The notes beneath the pieces are model-generated. The model saw only the letters and a program-made list of their open reading frames with translations. It had not been told where the DNA came from and did not search any database. A DNA stretch of 64,000 nucleotides, taken from the NCBI RefSeq assembly GCF_011927795.1, contig NZ_JAATJJ010000001.1, positions 2,419,062 to 2,483,061 of the forward strand, in the 5' to 3' direction. The translations under genes and the position numbers were made by a program. The DNA is from Saonia flava. GTDB taxonomy: Bacteria; Bacteroidota; Bacteroidia; Flavobacteriales; Flavobacteriaceae. This document shows, in pieces, positions 1 through 8,454 of the stretch (the stretch's first letter is position 1; the number at the start of each line of letters is the position of its first letter).

Positions 1-231
1 ATCCAAAAAAACATGGACATTTACTTCTGAGGCAGAAGGAGTGTCTGTTTTGGGAAGAACTATATCTACCAATTGTTTTAGGACAGAACCTTCATCTGGA
101 GTTAAATAATCTGGAACCCACTCTGCAACTTTTTCGTTCTTACAACTTTGTACTAGACCTAACAAGGTGGGTGCAGCAATGGTATACCCCATGGCAAGTC
201 CCATATTTTTTAGTGCAATTCTTCTATCCAT
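1..231 (-). CDS. Gluconate 2-dehydrogenase subunit 3-like protein (partial, runs off the left edge)
   Basis: I translated the minus strand from an ATG at 231-229. It starts MDRRIALKNMG, followed by a hydrophobic stretch and a Cys near residue 30, so it has a Tat-like or lipoprotein-like leader. The motif LTPDEGSVLKQLVDIVLP and a Pro-Lys-Thr-Asp-Thr-Pro segment follow, which is typical of the small subunit of membrane-associated FAD sugar dehydrogenases (gluconate 2-dehydrogenase subunit 3 family). Its ATG overlaps the stop of the upstream GMC flavoprotein gene by one base (TAATG), so the two are probably translationally coupled. In this family the small subunit helps export and maturation of the catalytic subunit, which itself has no signal peptide. 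The C-terminus lies outside the window. Confidence 0.85.
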   Translation of the reverse strand, partial: MDRRIALKNMGLAMGYTIAAPTLLGLVQSCKNEKVAEWVPDYLTPDEGSVLKQLVDIVLPKTDTPSASEVNVHVFLD

Positions 232-1943
232 TATATATTTCCTTTTTTAAGTTCGTTTACAGCATGTTCAGCAGCTCTTGCTGTAAATGCCATGTAGGTT
301 AATGATGGGTTTACACAACTAGCGGATGTCATAAAAGAACCATCAGTTACATAAACATTTTTTACAGCATGTACTTGGTTGTTTCCATTTAAAACGGAAG
401 TTCTAGGGTCTCTTCCCATACGCGCTGTTCCCATTTCATGTATTCCAAGACCAAGTGCACTTTGTCCATCAAAAGGTTGAACATCTCTAAGGCCTGCTTT
501 CTCTAGCATTTCTACACCTTGAATTTTGATGTCCTCTCGCATTTTATATTCATTTTCACCATATTGTGCATCAAAAGTAACTGTTGGCAGTCCCCAAGCA
601 TCCAATTTATCATAATCCAAGGTCATTTTGTTGTCATGATAGGGAAGGACCTCGCCGAAACCACCCATTCCAAAAGTCCAGCCGCCTGGCTTAAGAATAC
701 TTTCTTTAAGGTCTTTTCCGTAAGACATTTCTGCAATGGAATTTTCCCAATTGCCCCTTCCAGCTGCGCCTTGATATCCGTATCCACGGATAAAATCCTT
801 ACTATTTGTCTTACCTCCTAAATTTCTGAATCTAGGAACATAAACACCTCCCGGTCTACGACCTTTATAATATTTATCTTCATAACCATCCATTTTTCCA
901 CCAGCACCAACATTTAAGTGATGGTCCATAATATTTCTTCCTAATTCACCAGAATCGTTGCCCATTCCATCAGGGAATCGGTCTGATTTTGACTGCATCA
1001 ATATAGAAGTAGATGCTATTGCAGAAGCACAAAGGAAAATTACTTTTGCCTTAAACTCATAGGTCTCTTTTGTTATTCTATCTATTACTTTTACTCCTGT
1101 TGCTTTTTGGGTATCGGCATCATACATTATCTCATGCACAATACTATCGGGTCTCAATGTTAAGTTTCCAGTGCGTTCCGCTGCCGGCAATGTAGAAGAA
1201 TTACTACTAAAATAAGCTCCAAAAGGACATCCCCTACTACACCTATTTCTATGTTGGCAACGTGTACGTCCATCAAATTGTTTGTCGCTGTTTATGTGGG
1301 CAACACGTCCTGAAGTAATTACTCTGCCATCAAAATTTTCCGATACTTTTTCCCTAACATGTTGTTCAACGCAATTCAATTCAAACATGGGTTCAAATTG
1401 TCCATCTGGTAACTGGGGCAATCCCAATTTTTCTCCTGTAACACCTATATAAGACTCTACTTTGTCATACCAAGGAGCAATGTCTTTATATCTTACCGGC
1501 CAATCTACGGCCATGCCATCTACTTTGTTTGCTTCAAAATCTAAATCGCTCCATCTATAACTATGGCGTCCCCACATAATGGATCTTCCACCAACGTGGT
1601 ATCCCCTCATCCAATCAAATCGTTTGGTCTCATTGTAGGGATGTTCTAAATCGTTTACAAACCAATCTCTTATGGAAGCATCTGTAGTATAACCGGTCCT
1701 GTTTTGTTTTTCTTGTTTGGAAAGGTCTTCTCTACTTGGTCTTCCATTATTTGGAAAATCCCAAACATCCATATGGGCAGTTTTGTAATCCTCAATGTGT
1801 GTTACCATTCTCCCACGTTCCAGGACTAATGTCTTTAACCCTTTTTCACATAATTCCTTGGCTGCCCAGCCACCACTGATACCTGTACCTACAACAATCG
1901 CATCATACGACTCCTGTTCTTCGTTAAAATAGAATTTACTCAT
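231..1943 (-). CDS. GMC-family FAD-dependent sugar dehydrogenase, catalytic subunit
   Basis: This is a glucose-methanol-choline family oxidoreductase of about 570 residues. The N-terminal dinucleotide-binding motif GTGISGG lies near residues 19-25, with the ribose-binding Glu near 42. The C-terminal GMC domain has the HEMGTARMG segment (catalytic His near 503) and SCVNPSLT (Asn near 546), the usual His/Asn pair. Cysteines near 229, 235 and 239 form C-x5-C-x3-C. From family knowledge, this spacing holds a [3Fe-4S] cluster in bacterial FAD glucose dehydrogenase and would pass electrons to a cytochrome. No signal peptide is visible, so export with the coupled subunit 3-like partner is likely. 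Neighbouring DUF1080, TIM-barrel and Gfo/Idh/MocA genes suggest that it oxidises sugars or glycosides at C3. The exact substrate is inferred, not shown. Confidence 0.9.
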   Translation of the reverse strand: MSKFYFNEEQESYDAIVVGTGISGGWAAKELCEKGLKTLVLERGRMVTHIEDYKTAHMDVWDFPNNGRPSREDLSKQEKQNRTGYTTDASIRDWFVNDLEHPYNETKRFDWMRGYHVGGRSIMWGRHSYRWSDLDFEANKVDGMAVDWPVRYKDIAPWYDKVESYIGVTGEKLGLPQLPDGQFEPMFELNCVEQHVREKVSENFDGRVITSGRVAHINSDKQFDGRTRCQHRNRCSRGCPFGAYFSSNSSTLPAAERTGNLTLRPDSIVHEIMYDADTQKATGVKVIDRITKETYEFKAKVIFLCASAIASTSILMQSKSDRFPDGMGNDSGELGRNIMDHHLNVGAGGKMDGYEDKYYKGRRPGGVYVPRFRNLGGKTNSKDFIRGYGYQGAAGRGNWENSIAEMSYGKDLKESILKPGGWTFGMGGFGEVLPYHDNKMTLDYDKLDAWGLPTVTFDAQYGENEYKMREDIKIQGVEMLEKAGLRDVQPFDGQSALGLGIHEMGTARMGRDPRTSVLNGNNQVHAVKNVYVTDGSFMTSASCVNPSLTYMAFTARAAEHAVNELKKGNI

Positions 1944-2027
1944 TTATAAAATTGTTTATTTCATAAATTTATTAAATATAAAATTAATTCTTTACATTTA
2001 TTCGCTACTCTTTTTAGTAGAGTCACA

Positions 2028-2041
2028 CTATAACGTTGTAG
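2028..2041. promoter_or_regulatory. Near-perfect 14-bp palindrome, candidate operator
   Basis: CTATAACGTTGTAG has an AACGTT centre and pairs at six of seven positions per arm. It lies in the 125-bp gap between the divergent GMC gene and the TIM-barrel lipoprotein gene, 27 bp before the latter's start. A CG-centred palindrome of this size is typical of LacI-type operators, but no such regulator gene is in the window. Confidence 0.35.
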
Positions 2042-2068
2042 AGCATTGATTAATATTAAAATACAAAA

Positions 2069-3061
2069 ATGAAGTTAAGGAGTATTTTTAAATACATATG
2101 TGTTTTTGGCATGATGTCATTGTTGTTGGGAGGGCTTTCATGTAAGGATTCAAAGAAAAAAGAAGCTGAAGTTGTTGAGGAGACTGTTGTAGAAGACAAA
2201 CCTTTCTTTAAGATTTCATTGGCGCAATGGTCTATTAATAAAATGATTAGACAGGATAGCGTGGACCCGTACACTTTTGCAGAAAAAGCAAAAAATTGGG
2301 GTTTTGATGGCTTGGAATATGTTAGCCAATTATATTATCCAGAATTGGAAGCTGCTAATTTTTCGGAGGAGGCCATGGCCTCCTTTGTGGAAAAATCCAA
2401 TGCTGAAGCTAAAAAACATGGGTTGGAGAATATTTTGATAATGATAGATGGTCAAGGTGATTTGGCAACTTCTGACACAGAGAAAAGAAAAGAAGCTGTA
2501 GAGAACCACTATAAATGGGTGGATGCTGCCGCTGACATGGGATGTCATTCTATCCGTGTAAATTTGGCTGGGAGCAACGATGAAGAGGAATGGATAGCGA
2601 ATTCAGTGGATGGACTAACCCAATTGGCTACCTATGCAAAGAAGAAAAATATCAATGTCATAGTGGAAAACCATGGGGGCTTGTCTTCTAAAGGCAATAT
2701 GCTGGCAAAGGTTATGGATGAAGTTGGCATGGATAACTGTGGAACCTTACCAGATTTTGGTAATTTCTGTGTTAAAATGGAAAGAAAAGATGATAAATGG
2801 GAATGTGCGGAAATGTATGACATATATAAAGGTATATCAGAATTAATGCCTTATGCCAAAGGAGTTAGTGCAAAAGCATACAATTTTGACAAAGATGGAA
2901 ATGAAACAAGAATGGATTACGAAAGAATACTTAAAATTGTTAAGGATGCTGGATATAATGGTTATATTGGAGTAGAATATGAAGGATGGGACCTAGGTGA
3001 AGAGGAAGGTATTTTGGCAACAAAAGAACTTTTGTTAAATGCCGTAACCAAACTAAACTAA
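2069..3061 (+). CDS. Sugar phosphate isomerase/epimerase-like TIM-barrel lipoprotein
   Basis: The protein has 330 residues. It begins with a lipoprotein signal ending in the lipobox LGGLSC (Cys about 25), then a charged linker of about 20 residues. The rest is an AP-endonuclease-2/xylose-isomerase-like TIM barrel: SLAQWSINKM starts strand 1, and VENHGG, GTLPDFGNF and IGVEYEG supply the usual metal-binding acidic and His positions. Lipidation places it in the periplasm or at the outer membrane. It is the first plus-strand gene after a divergent promoter region shared with the GMC dehydrogenase. An isomerase, epimerase or lyase acting on keto-sugars would fit this locus. The reaction cannot be read from the sequence. 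Confidence 0.85.
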   Translation: MKLRSIFKYICVFGMMSLLLGGLSCKDSKKKEAEVVEETVVEDKPFFKISLAQWSINKMIRQDSVDPYTFAEKAKNWGFDGLEYVSQLYYPELEAANFSEEAMASFVEKSNAEAKKHGLENILIMIDGQGDLATSDTEKRKEAVENHYKWVDAAADMGCHSIRVNLAGSNDEEEWIANSVDGLTQLATYAKKKNINVIVENHGGLSSKGNMLAKVMDEVGMDNCGTLPDFGNFCVKMERKDDKWECAEMYDIYKGISELMPYAKGVSAKAYNFDKDGNETRMDYERILKIVKDAGYNGYIGVEYEGWDLGEEEGILATKELLLNAVTKLN

Positions 3062-3081
3062 AACCTGTTGTAAAAGATTAC

Positions 3082-3525
3082 ATGAAAGTTTTTTTTAACC
3101 AACTGTTTGACTACAATTTTTATTGCAACAAAAAACTTATAGATGAGTGCAGTACCTTGAACAGCGCTCCAGAGAAAAGCACCCAATTATTTAGTCATAT
3201 GCTAAACGCGCACCATATTTGGAATGCAAGAATTATTGATAAAAAACCAACGTATGGTGTTTGGGATGTTCACCCCATTAAGGATTGGGGAGATATTCAT
3301 TATGAAAACCAAAGAAGTTCTTTCGAAATTATAACCAATGCGGACAATTTTGAAAAAAGAATAGATTATGAAAACTCACAAGGGAGATTGTTTGCCAATA
3401 CACTTAACGATATTTTGTTTCATATTATAAATCATTCAACCCATCATAGAGGACAAATTTTGATGGATTTTAGAAACAATGGCATAGAACCGCCTTCATT
3501 GGATTATGTCTTTTACAAACGATAA
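3082..3525 (+). CDS. DinB-family putative metal-dependent protein
   Basis: This 147-residue protein matches the DinB/YfiT four-helix fold. HHIWNAR (His 44/45) lies in the second helix and HSTHHRGQ (His 118, His 121/122) in the fourth, together giving the typical three-His metal site. FFNQLFDYNFYCN at the N-terminus is the usual first helix. It has no signal peptide, so it should be cytoplasmic. It lies 20 bp after the TIM-barrel lipoprotein gene and about 50 bp before the MFS gene, so it may belong to that operon. Members of this superfamily include thiol-dependent S-transferases and damage-induced proteins of unknown role. Its role here is unknown. Confidence 0.8.
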   Translation: MKVFFNQLFDYNFYCNKKLIDECSTLNSAPEKSTQLFSHMLNAHHIWNARIIDKKPTYGVWDVHPIKDWGDIHYENQRSSFEIITNADNFEKRIDYENSQGRLFANTLNDILFHIINHSTHHRGQILMDFRNNGIEPPSLDYVFYKR

Positions 3526-3572
3526 CTTAAGATTAACTAACGATAAATTAAACAACCAAAAAACAAGTAATT

Positions 3573-4799
3573 ATGAGTAATGATGTAGTAAATAAAAACA
3601 AAATTTTCTTAGCTGCGTGTATCTCTTTGATAGTAACGTCAATGACGTTTGCAATTCGTGCGGGAATACTTTCGCAATTGGGCCTAGATTTTGAAATTTC
3701 AAACGAGAAATTAGGGTGGATAAATAGTATGGCTTTTTTGGGCTTTCCCCTAGCAATGATTTTGGGAGGGTTAATCTATAATAAAGTTGGAGCAAAAAAA
3801 TTGCTTTTTGTCGCATTTATATGCCATATTTTGGGCTTAGTTCTCACTATTTTCGCAGGAGGCTTTTGGACTCTAATAATTTCTACGTTTTTTATAGGTT
3901 TTGCCAATGGTTCTGTGGAAGCCGCATGTAATCCATTGATTGCGGATATGTATACCAATAACCGTACGGCTATGTTGAACAAATTCCATGTTTGGTTCCC
4001 TGGGGGGCTTGTTATTGGTTCTTTGGTGTCAAAGTTTATGACAGATGCTGGTATGGGTTGGCAATTGCAAATTGCCACTATGTTTATACCAACCTTAATT
4101 TATGGTTTTCTAGTTTTTACCCAAAAATTTCCAAAATCAGAAAATATAGAATCAGATACATCTGCAAATATTAAAGCTTTGGCCAATCCCTTGTTTTGGT
4201 TTATGATGGTTTGTATGACTTTAACGGCCACCTCAGAGTTTATTCCACAACAATGGGTAGAAACAATATTAGGTAGTTCTGGCGCTAGCCCTATGCTGGT
4301 ATTGGCCCTTGTTACAGGTATTATGGCTTTAGGGAGATTTTTTGCAGGGCCAATTGTTCATAGATTAAATCCAATAGGTGTGCTATTTATGTCGGCCATT
4401 ATTACGGCCTCTGCCATTTACTTTATGAGTGTTGCAGAAGGCGGTATGATATACTTTGCAGCAGCTTTGTTTGCATTGGGTGTTTGTTATTTTTGGCCTA
4501 CCATGATTGGTTTCACCTCTGAGTACACTTCTAAAACTGGAGCCTTAGGGATGTCTTTAATGGGAGGTGCCGGTATGTTCGCCACTTCCATTTGGAACCC
4601 AATTATAGGTTCCAGATTAGATAATGAAAAAGCTACAGCATTAGCATCAGGCCTTGAAGGAGCGGTTGCAGACGTTGCTGCGGGCAAGGCGGTCTTGGGC
4701 TTTATGGTCTATTTCCCACTGACCTTAGTAGTGCTTTTTGGAATCCTGTTTTTTATGAGAAAAAAAATAGAGAAGAAAAGAATAGGGCACACAGCATAA
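3573..4799 (+). CDS. MFS transporter, probably for a sugar or sugar derivative
   Basis: The 408-residue protein is strongly hydrophobic with about 12 predicted membrane segments and no cleavable signal. Typical major-facilitator features are present: a short charged loop after TM2 (YNKVGAKKLLF) and a repeat of this pattern in the second half (FFAGPIVHRLNPIG). The C-terminus is basic. It is the only inner-membrane permease gene in the keto-sugar region. It lies between periplasmic-type proteins and the cytoplasmic Gfo/Idh/MocA enzyme, so import of an oxidised or cleaved sugar is a reasonable inference. The substrate cannot be told from the sequence. Confidence 0.85.
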   Translation: MSNDVVNKNKIFLAACISLIVTSMTFAIRAGILSQLGLDFEISNEKLGWINSMAFLGFPLAMILGGLIYNKVGAKKLLFVAFICHILGLVLTIFAGGFWTLIISTFFIGFANGSVEAACNPLIADMYTNNRTAMLNKFHVWFPGGLVIGSLVSKFMTDAGMGWQLQIATMFIPTLIYGFLVFTQKFPKSENIESDTSANIKALANPLFWFMMVCMTLTATSEFIPQQWVETILGSSGASPMLVLALVTGIMALGRFFAGPIVHRLNPIGVLFMSAIITASAIYFMSVAEGGMIYFAAALFALGVCYFWPTMIGFTSEYTSKTGALGMSLMGGAGMFATSIWNPIIGSRLDNEKATALASGLEGAVADVAAGKAVLGFMVYFPLTLVVLFGILFFMRKKIEKKRIGHTA

Positions 4800-4838
4800 A
4801 AGAGAATATAGTATAGTTTTTTAAAATTGAATTGAAAT

Positions 4839-5975
4839 ATGCCAAAGAAGATTAGATTAGGAATTTTAGGAGGGGGAGGAGATTCCCTTATTGGAGTGTT
4901 ACATAGGGTTGCATCCTTCATCAATGATAATTATGAAATTGTAGGAGGATGTTTTAATCCGGATTGGGATGCCAACATTGCTTTTGCAAAAGAAATAGAT
5001 GTCCCAACAAATAGAATATATAAGGATTTTGACACCTTGGTTGAGGAAGAACTAAAGCTTCCAGCGGAAGAACGAATACAGGTTTGCTCTATACTTACGC
5101 CCAATTTTCTACATTTCCCAATGGCTAAGAAGTTGTTAGACAATGGATTTCATGTTATCTGTGAAAAACCTATGACAACTACATTGGAAGAGGCCAAGAT
5201 TTTACAAGAAGCCCATAAAAAGGCAGGTACTGTGTTTGCACTTACACATACCTATACTGGATATCCTATGGTGCGCCAAATGCGGGAAATGATTAAGGCT
5301 GGCGTCTTGGGAAAAATACATAAGGTAGATGCTCGTTATTATCAAGGATGGATAAATACCATTATTCACGATAAGGAAAAACGTTCATCTGTCTGGAGGT
5401 TGGATCCTAAAAAGGCGGGGATCAGTTCCTGTATGGGGGACATTGGGGTACATGCCTTTAACTTGGTTGAATTTACCACAGGTTTAAAGGTAAAATCTCT
5501 ATTATGTGATTTTAACTATCTCTATGAAGACAACCAAATGGATGTGGATGGTACAGTTCTTATCCGTATGGGAGACCATGTAAAGGGAGTAATACGTGGT
5601 AGCCAGGTTGCTACAGGTGAAGAGAACGGGTTGGCTATTGCTATCTATGGCGAAAAAGGAGCTTTCCGTTGGGAGCAGGAAAAACCAAATTTCTTATATA
5701 AAATGAGTGATACAGAACCTTTACAAGTTTATAAACCAGGGCATGCCTATAATTCTGAACTGTCGTTGGATGGAACAAAACTTCCAGCAGGTCACCCAGA
5801 AGGAATCTTTGATTCCATGGCGAATATTTATAAAGGAGCAGCAAAGGCCATTAGAGGTGAGAAATACAATGATGGGGAATTCCCAACTATGATTGATGGT
5901 GTAAGAGGAATGAACTTTATAGAAAGCACCGTGGAATCTCACAAGAATGGAAATACTTGGATAGAAATGGAATAG
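4839..5975 (+). CDS. Gfo/Idh/MocA family NAD(P)-dependent oxidoreductase
   Basis: The 378-residue protein has an N-terminal Rossmann fold beginning RLGILGGGGDSLIGVLHR. CEKPMTTTLEEA carries the family's Glu-Lys-Pro motif, whose Lys is catalytic. GDIGVHAFN in the second half is the substrate-domain His motif. There is no signal peptide, so it is cytoplasmic. Members oxidise or reduce sugar and inositol hydroxyl groups at C2 or C3. It follows the MFS permease by 39 bp and ends at a hairpin terminator. A role in reducing an imported 3-keto-sugar, or in making one, fits the neighbours. The direction and substrate are inferred. Confidence 0.9.
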   Translation: MPKKIRLGILGGGGDSLIGVLHRVASFINDNYEIVGGCFNPDWDANIAFAKEIDVPTNRIYKDFDTLVEEELKLPAEERIQVCSILTPNFLHFPMAKKLLDNGFHVICEKPMTTTLEEAKILQEAHKKAGTVFALTHTYTGYPMVRQMREMIKAGVLGKIHKVDARYYQGWINTIIHDKEKRSSVWRLDPKKAGISSCMGDIGVHAFNLVEFTTGLKVKSLLCDFNYLYEDNQMDVDGTVLIRMGDHVKGVIRGSQVATGEENGLAIAIYGEKGAFRWEQEKPNFLYKMSDTEPLQVYKPGHAYNSELSLDGTKLPAGHPEGIFDSMANIYKGAAKAIRGEKYNDGEFPTMIDGVRGMNFIESTVESHKNGNTWIEME

Positions 5976-5995
5976 AATTCCAAAAAATTTAAAAT

Positions 5996-6025
5996 AAAAA
6001 AAGCCGCTTTATAGTGGCTTTTTTT
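5996..6025. terminator. Bidirectional hairpin terminator between convergent genes
   Basis: AAGCCGC at 6001-6007 pairs with GTGGCTT at 6014-6020 (one G-U pair) around a 6-base loop. A runs lie on the left and T runs on the right, so it can end transcripts from both the Gfo/Idh/MocA gene and the ASCH-domain gene. Confidence 0.8.
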
Positions 6026-6030
6026 ATCAA

Positions 6031-6495
6031 TTATCTTTCAAAAACCTTCTCGAATTTTTCACATACAACAATCATACTTTCTCTAGGCACCCGACTAAAA
6101 GGCTCCAATTCCCTTTTGTAATATTCCCAATGGGTTTTTTTCCAATAATCAAGGCTTTGGTCGCCTTCCCCCTCTATTTGAGCATATGAAGCATCAATAC
6201 TAAAAAAGGGCTTTAACCTAACTTCGGTCGTTCTCAGGATGCATTGTGCTTTTCCTTCCCAATCCGTCATTATGGTAAAGTCGCCTAACTTGGGAAGGGC
6301 TTCATTTCGATATTGTAGCCCCAGTAGAGAATGCGAAGTGGCTTTCTTTTTGTTCGCCATGACTAATTTTGCACATTCGTTGGCATCTTTTTCATTATCG
6401 CAAAAATGCACCACCTTGGGCGTATTCACAAAAACATGCTCTAAATGGGTGTCTAAATAATCTCCCCATAAATTTCTGGCCGAAGCGTTATCCAT
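6031..6495 (-). CDS. ASCH-domain protein
   Basis: The 154-residue protein resembles the YhfF-type ASCH family. KKKATSHSLLGLQY is the conserved K-x-x-T-x-S turn, followed by PKLGDFTIMTDWEGKAQCILRTTEV, the beta-barrel core of the PUA-like fold. SLDYWKKTHWEYYKREL near the C-terminus is the family's W-x-x-x-H-x-x-Y region. The fold is thought to bind RNA or modified nucleosides, and some relatives are amidohydrolases of acetylated cytidine. It is transcribed against the sugar locus and shares its terminator, so it is probably not part of that pathway. Confidence 0.8.
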   Translation of the reverse strand: MDNASARNLWGDYLDTHLEHVFVNTPKVVHFCDNEKDANECAKLVMANKKKATSHSLLGLQYRNEALPKLGDFTIMTDWEGKAQCILRTTEVRLKPFFSIDASYAQIEGEGDQSLDYWKKTHWEYYKRELEPFSRVPRESMIVVCEKFEKVFER

Positions 6496-6642
6496 TGTAA
6501 ATTATTGTTCTAAATTCCTTAGTAATCCCTATATTTATAACTTTCCTTTTTGAAATTTATTGAGTAAATAAAAATCAACTAAATATAAGGCATAATTCTT
6601 AAACACTACCAGAATACAAAACGACCATAATATATTGAATGA

Positions 6643-7695
6643 ATGAAAACAATTAAAGGACCTGCCGTTTTTTTGGCACAATTTGTAGATAGTGAAGCAC
6701 CCTATAATTCTTTGGACGGACTATGTAAATGGGCATCCGATTTAGGGTATAAAGGAATTCAAATTCCAACATGGGAATCATTTTTAATTGATTTGGATAA
6801 AGCTGCAGAAAGTCAAACCTATTGTGACGAGCTTAAAGGGAAAATCAATTCCTATGGACTGGAAATAACGGAACTCTCAACTCATTTACAAGGGCAATTG
6901 GTAGCTGTGAATCCAGCTTATGATGCAATGTTTGATAGTTTCGCCCCAGATGCTGTAAAAGGGAAGCCCAAGGCCCGTACAGAATGGGCAGTAAAGACAG
7001 TAAAGAATGCAGCAACAGCAAGTAGACGGTTGGGTCTTAATGTCCATGCAACATTTTCAGGCGCATTGCTTTGGCATACAATGCACCCTTGGCCACAACG
7101 CCCTGCTGGATTGGTTGAAATGGGATTCGCAGAATTGGCAAAAAGATGGCTTCCCATCCTAAATCATTTTGATAAAGAGGGTGTAGATGTCTGTTATGAA
7201 ATCCATCCCGGAGAAGATTTGCACGATGGGGATACCTTTGAGCGATTTTTAGAAGCAACAGGCAACCATAAAAGTGTAAACATCTTATATGACCCTAGTC
7301 ATTTTGTTTTACAGCAGTTGGATTACATTACTTATATAGACCATTACCACGAATTTATTAAATCTTTCCATGTAAAGGATTCGGAATTTAATCCTACAGG
7401 TAAAAAGGGAGCATTTGGAGGCTATAATGATTGGGGAAACCGAGCAGGTAGATATCGTTCTTTGGGAGATGGACAAATAGATTTTAAATCTATTTTTTCA
7501 AAATTAACTCAATATGGATGTGATGTTTGGGCCGTAATGGAATGGGAATGTTGCATAAAGAGCCCTGAACAGGGGGCTAGAGAAGGCGCCAAATTTATTC
7601 AAGACCACATCATAGAGGCCACTGAAAAGACATTTGATGATTTTGCCGGAGGAGATACAGATAAAGAATTGCTTAAAGGAATCTTAGGATTATAA
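6643..7695 (+). CDS. Sugar phosphate isomerase/epimerase-like TIM-barrel enzyme (cytoplasmic)
   Basis: This 350-residue protein has no signal peptide. It shows the AP-endonuclease-2-like TIM-barrel pattern: CYEIHPGEDLHDG (metal-ligand Glu and His), ILYDPSHFVLQQLD (Asp and His), KSFHVKDSEF (His) and VMEWECC (last Glu). It differs from the lipoprotein homologue at 2069-3061 by its length and cytoplasmic location, so the locus has one TIM-barrel enzyme on each side of the inner membrane. It begins a plus-strand unit that continues into two DUF1080 genes after only 14 bp. It may act on a keto-sugar or keto-sugar phosphate. The chemistry is not evident from the sequence. Confidence 0.85.
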   Translation: MKTIKGPAVFLAQFVDSEAPYNSLDGLCKWASDLGYKGIQIPTWESFLIDLDKAAESQTYCDELKGKINSYGLEITELSTHLQGQLVAVNPAYDAMFDSFAPDAVKGKPKARTEWAVKTVKNAATASRRLGLNVHATFSGALLWHTMHPWPQRPAGLVEMGFAELAKRWLPILNHFDKEGVDVCYEIHPGEDLHDGDTFERFLEATGNHKSVNILYDPSHFVLQQLDYITYIDHYHEFIKSFHVKDSEFNPTGKKGAFGGYNDWGNRAGRYRSLGDGQIDFKSIFSKLTQYGCDVWAVMEWECCIKSPEQGAREGAKFIQDHIIEATEKTFDDFAGGDTDKELLKGILGL

Positions 7696-7709
7696 ACCGA
7701 CTTAGATAT

Positions 7710-8453
7710 ATGAAAAACATTTTATGGATGACAGCATTGGTGATTGTATTAACAAGCTGTAAGGAAAAAGCAAAGGAAACCCTTGAAATTACAGAAACAG
7801 AGGCTGTTACTGAGGAGGTTAATGAGAAATGGATTACCCTGTTTGATGGAACTTCTTTTGATGGTTGGCATGTGTATAACGGAGAAGGTGTTCCTGACGT
7901 TTGGAAATTGGAAGATGGTGCTATGGTATTCTCTCCAACTAAAGAGGGGCATGGTGAAGGAGCCAATATAGTGACAGATAACGAGTATACAGATTTTGTA
8001 CTCTCTATAGATTGGAAAATAGGAGAAGGAGGCAATAGTGGTATCTTTTGGGGAGTAAAGGAGTTAGAGGCTTTGCCGGAAGCATATCAATCAGGACCAG
8101 AAATACAAGTATTGGATGATGAAAGACATCCAGATGCAAAAGTGGGAGCTACTCATCAGGCAGGGGCCTTGTATGATATGGTAGCACCTTCCTCCAAGGA
8201 TGTTGTGAACCCCGCTGGGGAGTGGAACACCTGTGTAATTACTATTAACCATAAGACCAATGAAGGTATTATTGTATTGAACGGTGAAGAAATTGTTACT
8301 TTTCCTGTTAATGACCCTGAATGGTCAGAAATGGTTTCCAAGTCAAAGTTCAATGGCTGGGAGCATTTTGGAAAATATGCTACAGGTAAAATAGGCTTGC
8401 AGGACCATGGAAATATGGTGGCCTTTAGAAATATAAAAATCAAAGAACTTTAG
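7710..8453 (+). CDS. DUF1080 (3-keto-disaccharide hydrolase family) lipoprotein
   Basis: The 247-residue protein starts with a lipoprotein signal (lipobox VLTSC, Cys 17) and an acidic linker. The DUF1080 jelly-roll domain then begins at about residue 40 with WITLFDGTSFDGWH. GEGGNSGIFWG is the family's signature, and LQDHGNMVAFRNIKIKEL closes the domain. Pfam labels this family 3-keto-disaccharide hydrolase, and characterised members cleave or hydrate 3-keto-glycosides. The lipid anchor puts it in the periplasm or at the cell surface, where the GMC dehydrogenase product would be. It is followed one base later by a second DUF1080 gene. Confidence 0.92.
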   Translation: MKNILWMTALVIVLTSCKEKAKETLEITETEAVTEEVNEKWITLFDGTSFDGWHVYNGEGVPDVWKLEDGAMVFSPTKEGHGEGANIVTDNEYTDFVLSIDWKIGEGGNSGIFWGVKELEALPEAYQSGPEIQVLDDERHPDAKVGATHQAGALYDMVAPSSKDVVNPAGEWNTCVITINHKTNEGIIVLNGEEIVTFPVNDPEWSEMVSKSKFNGWEHFGKYATGKIGLQDHGNMVAFRNIKIKEL

Positions 8454-8454
8454 T

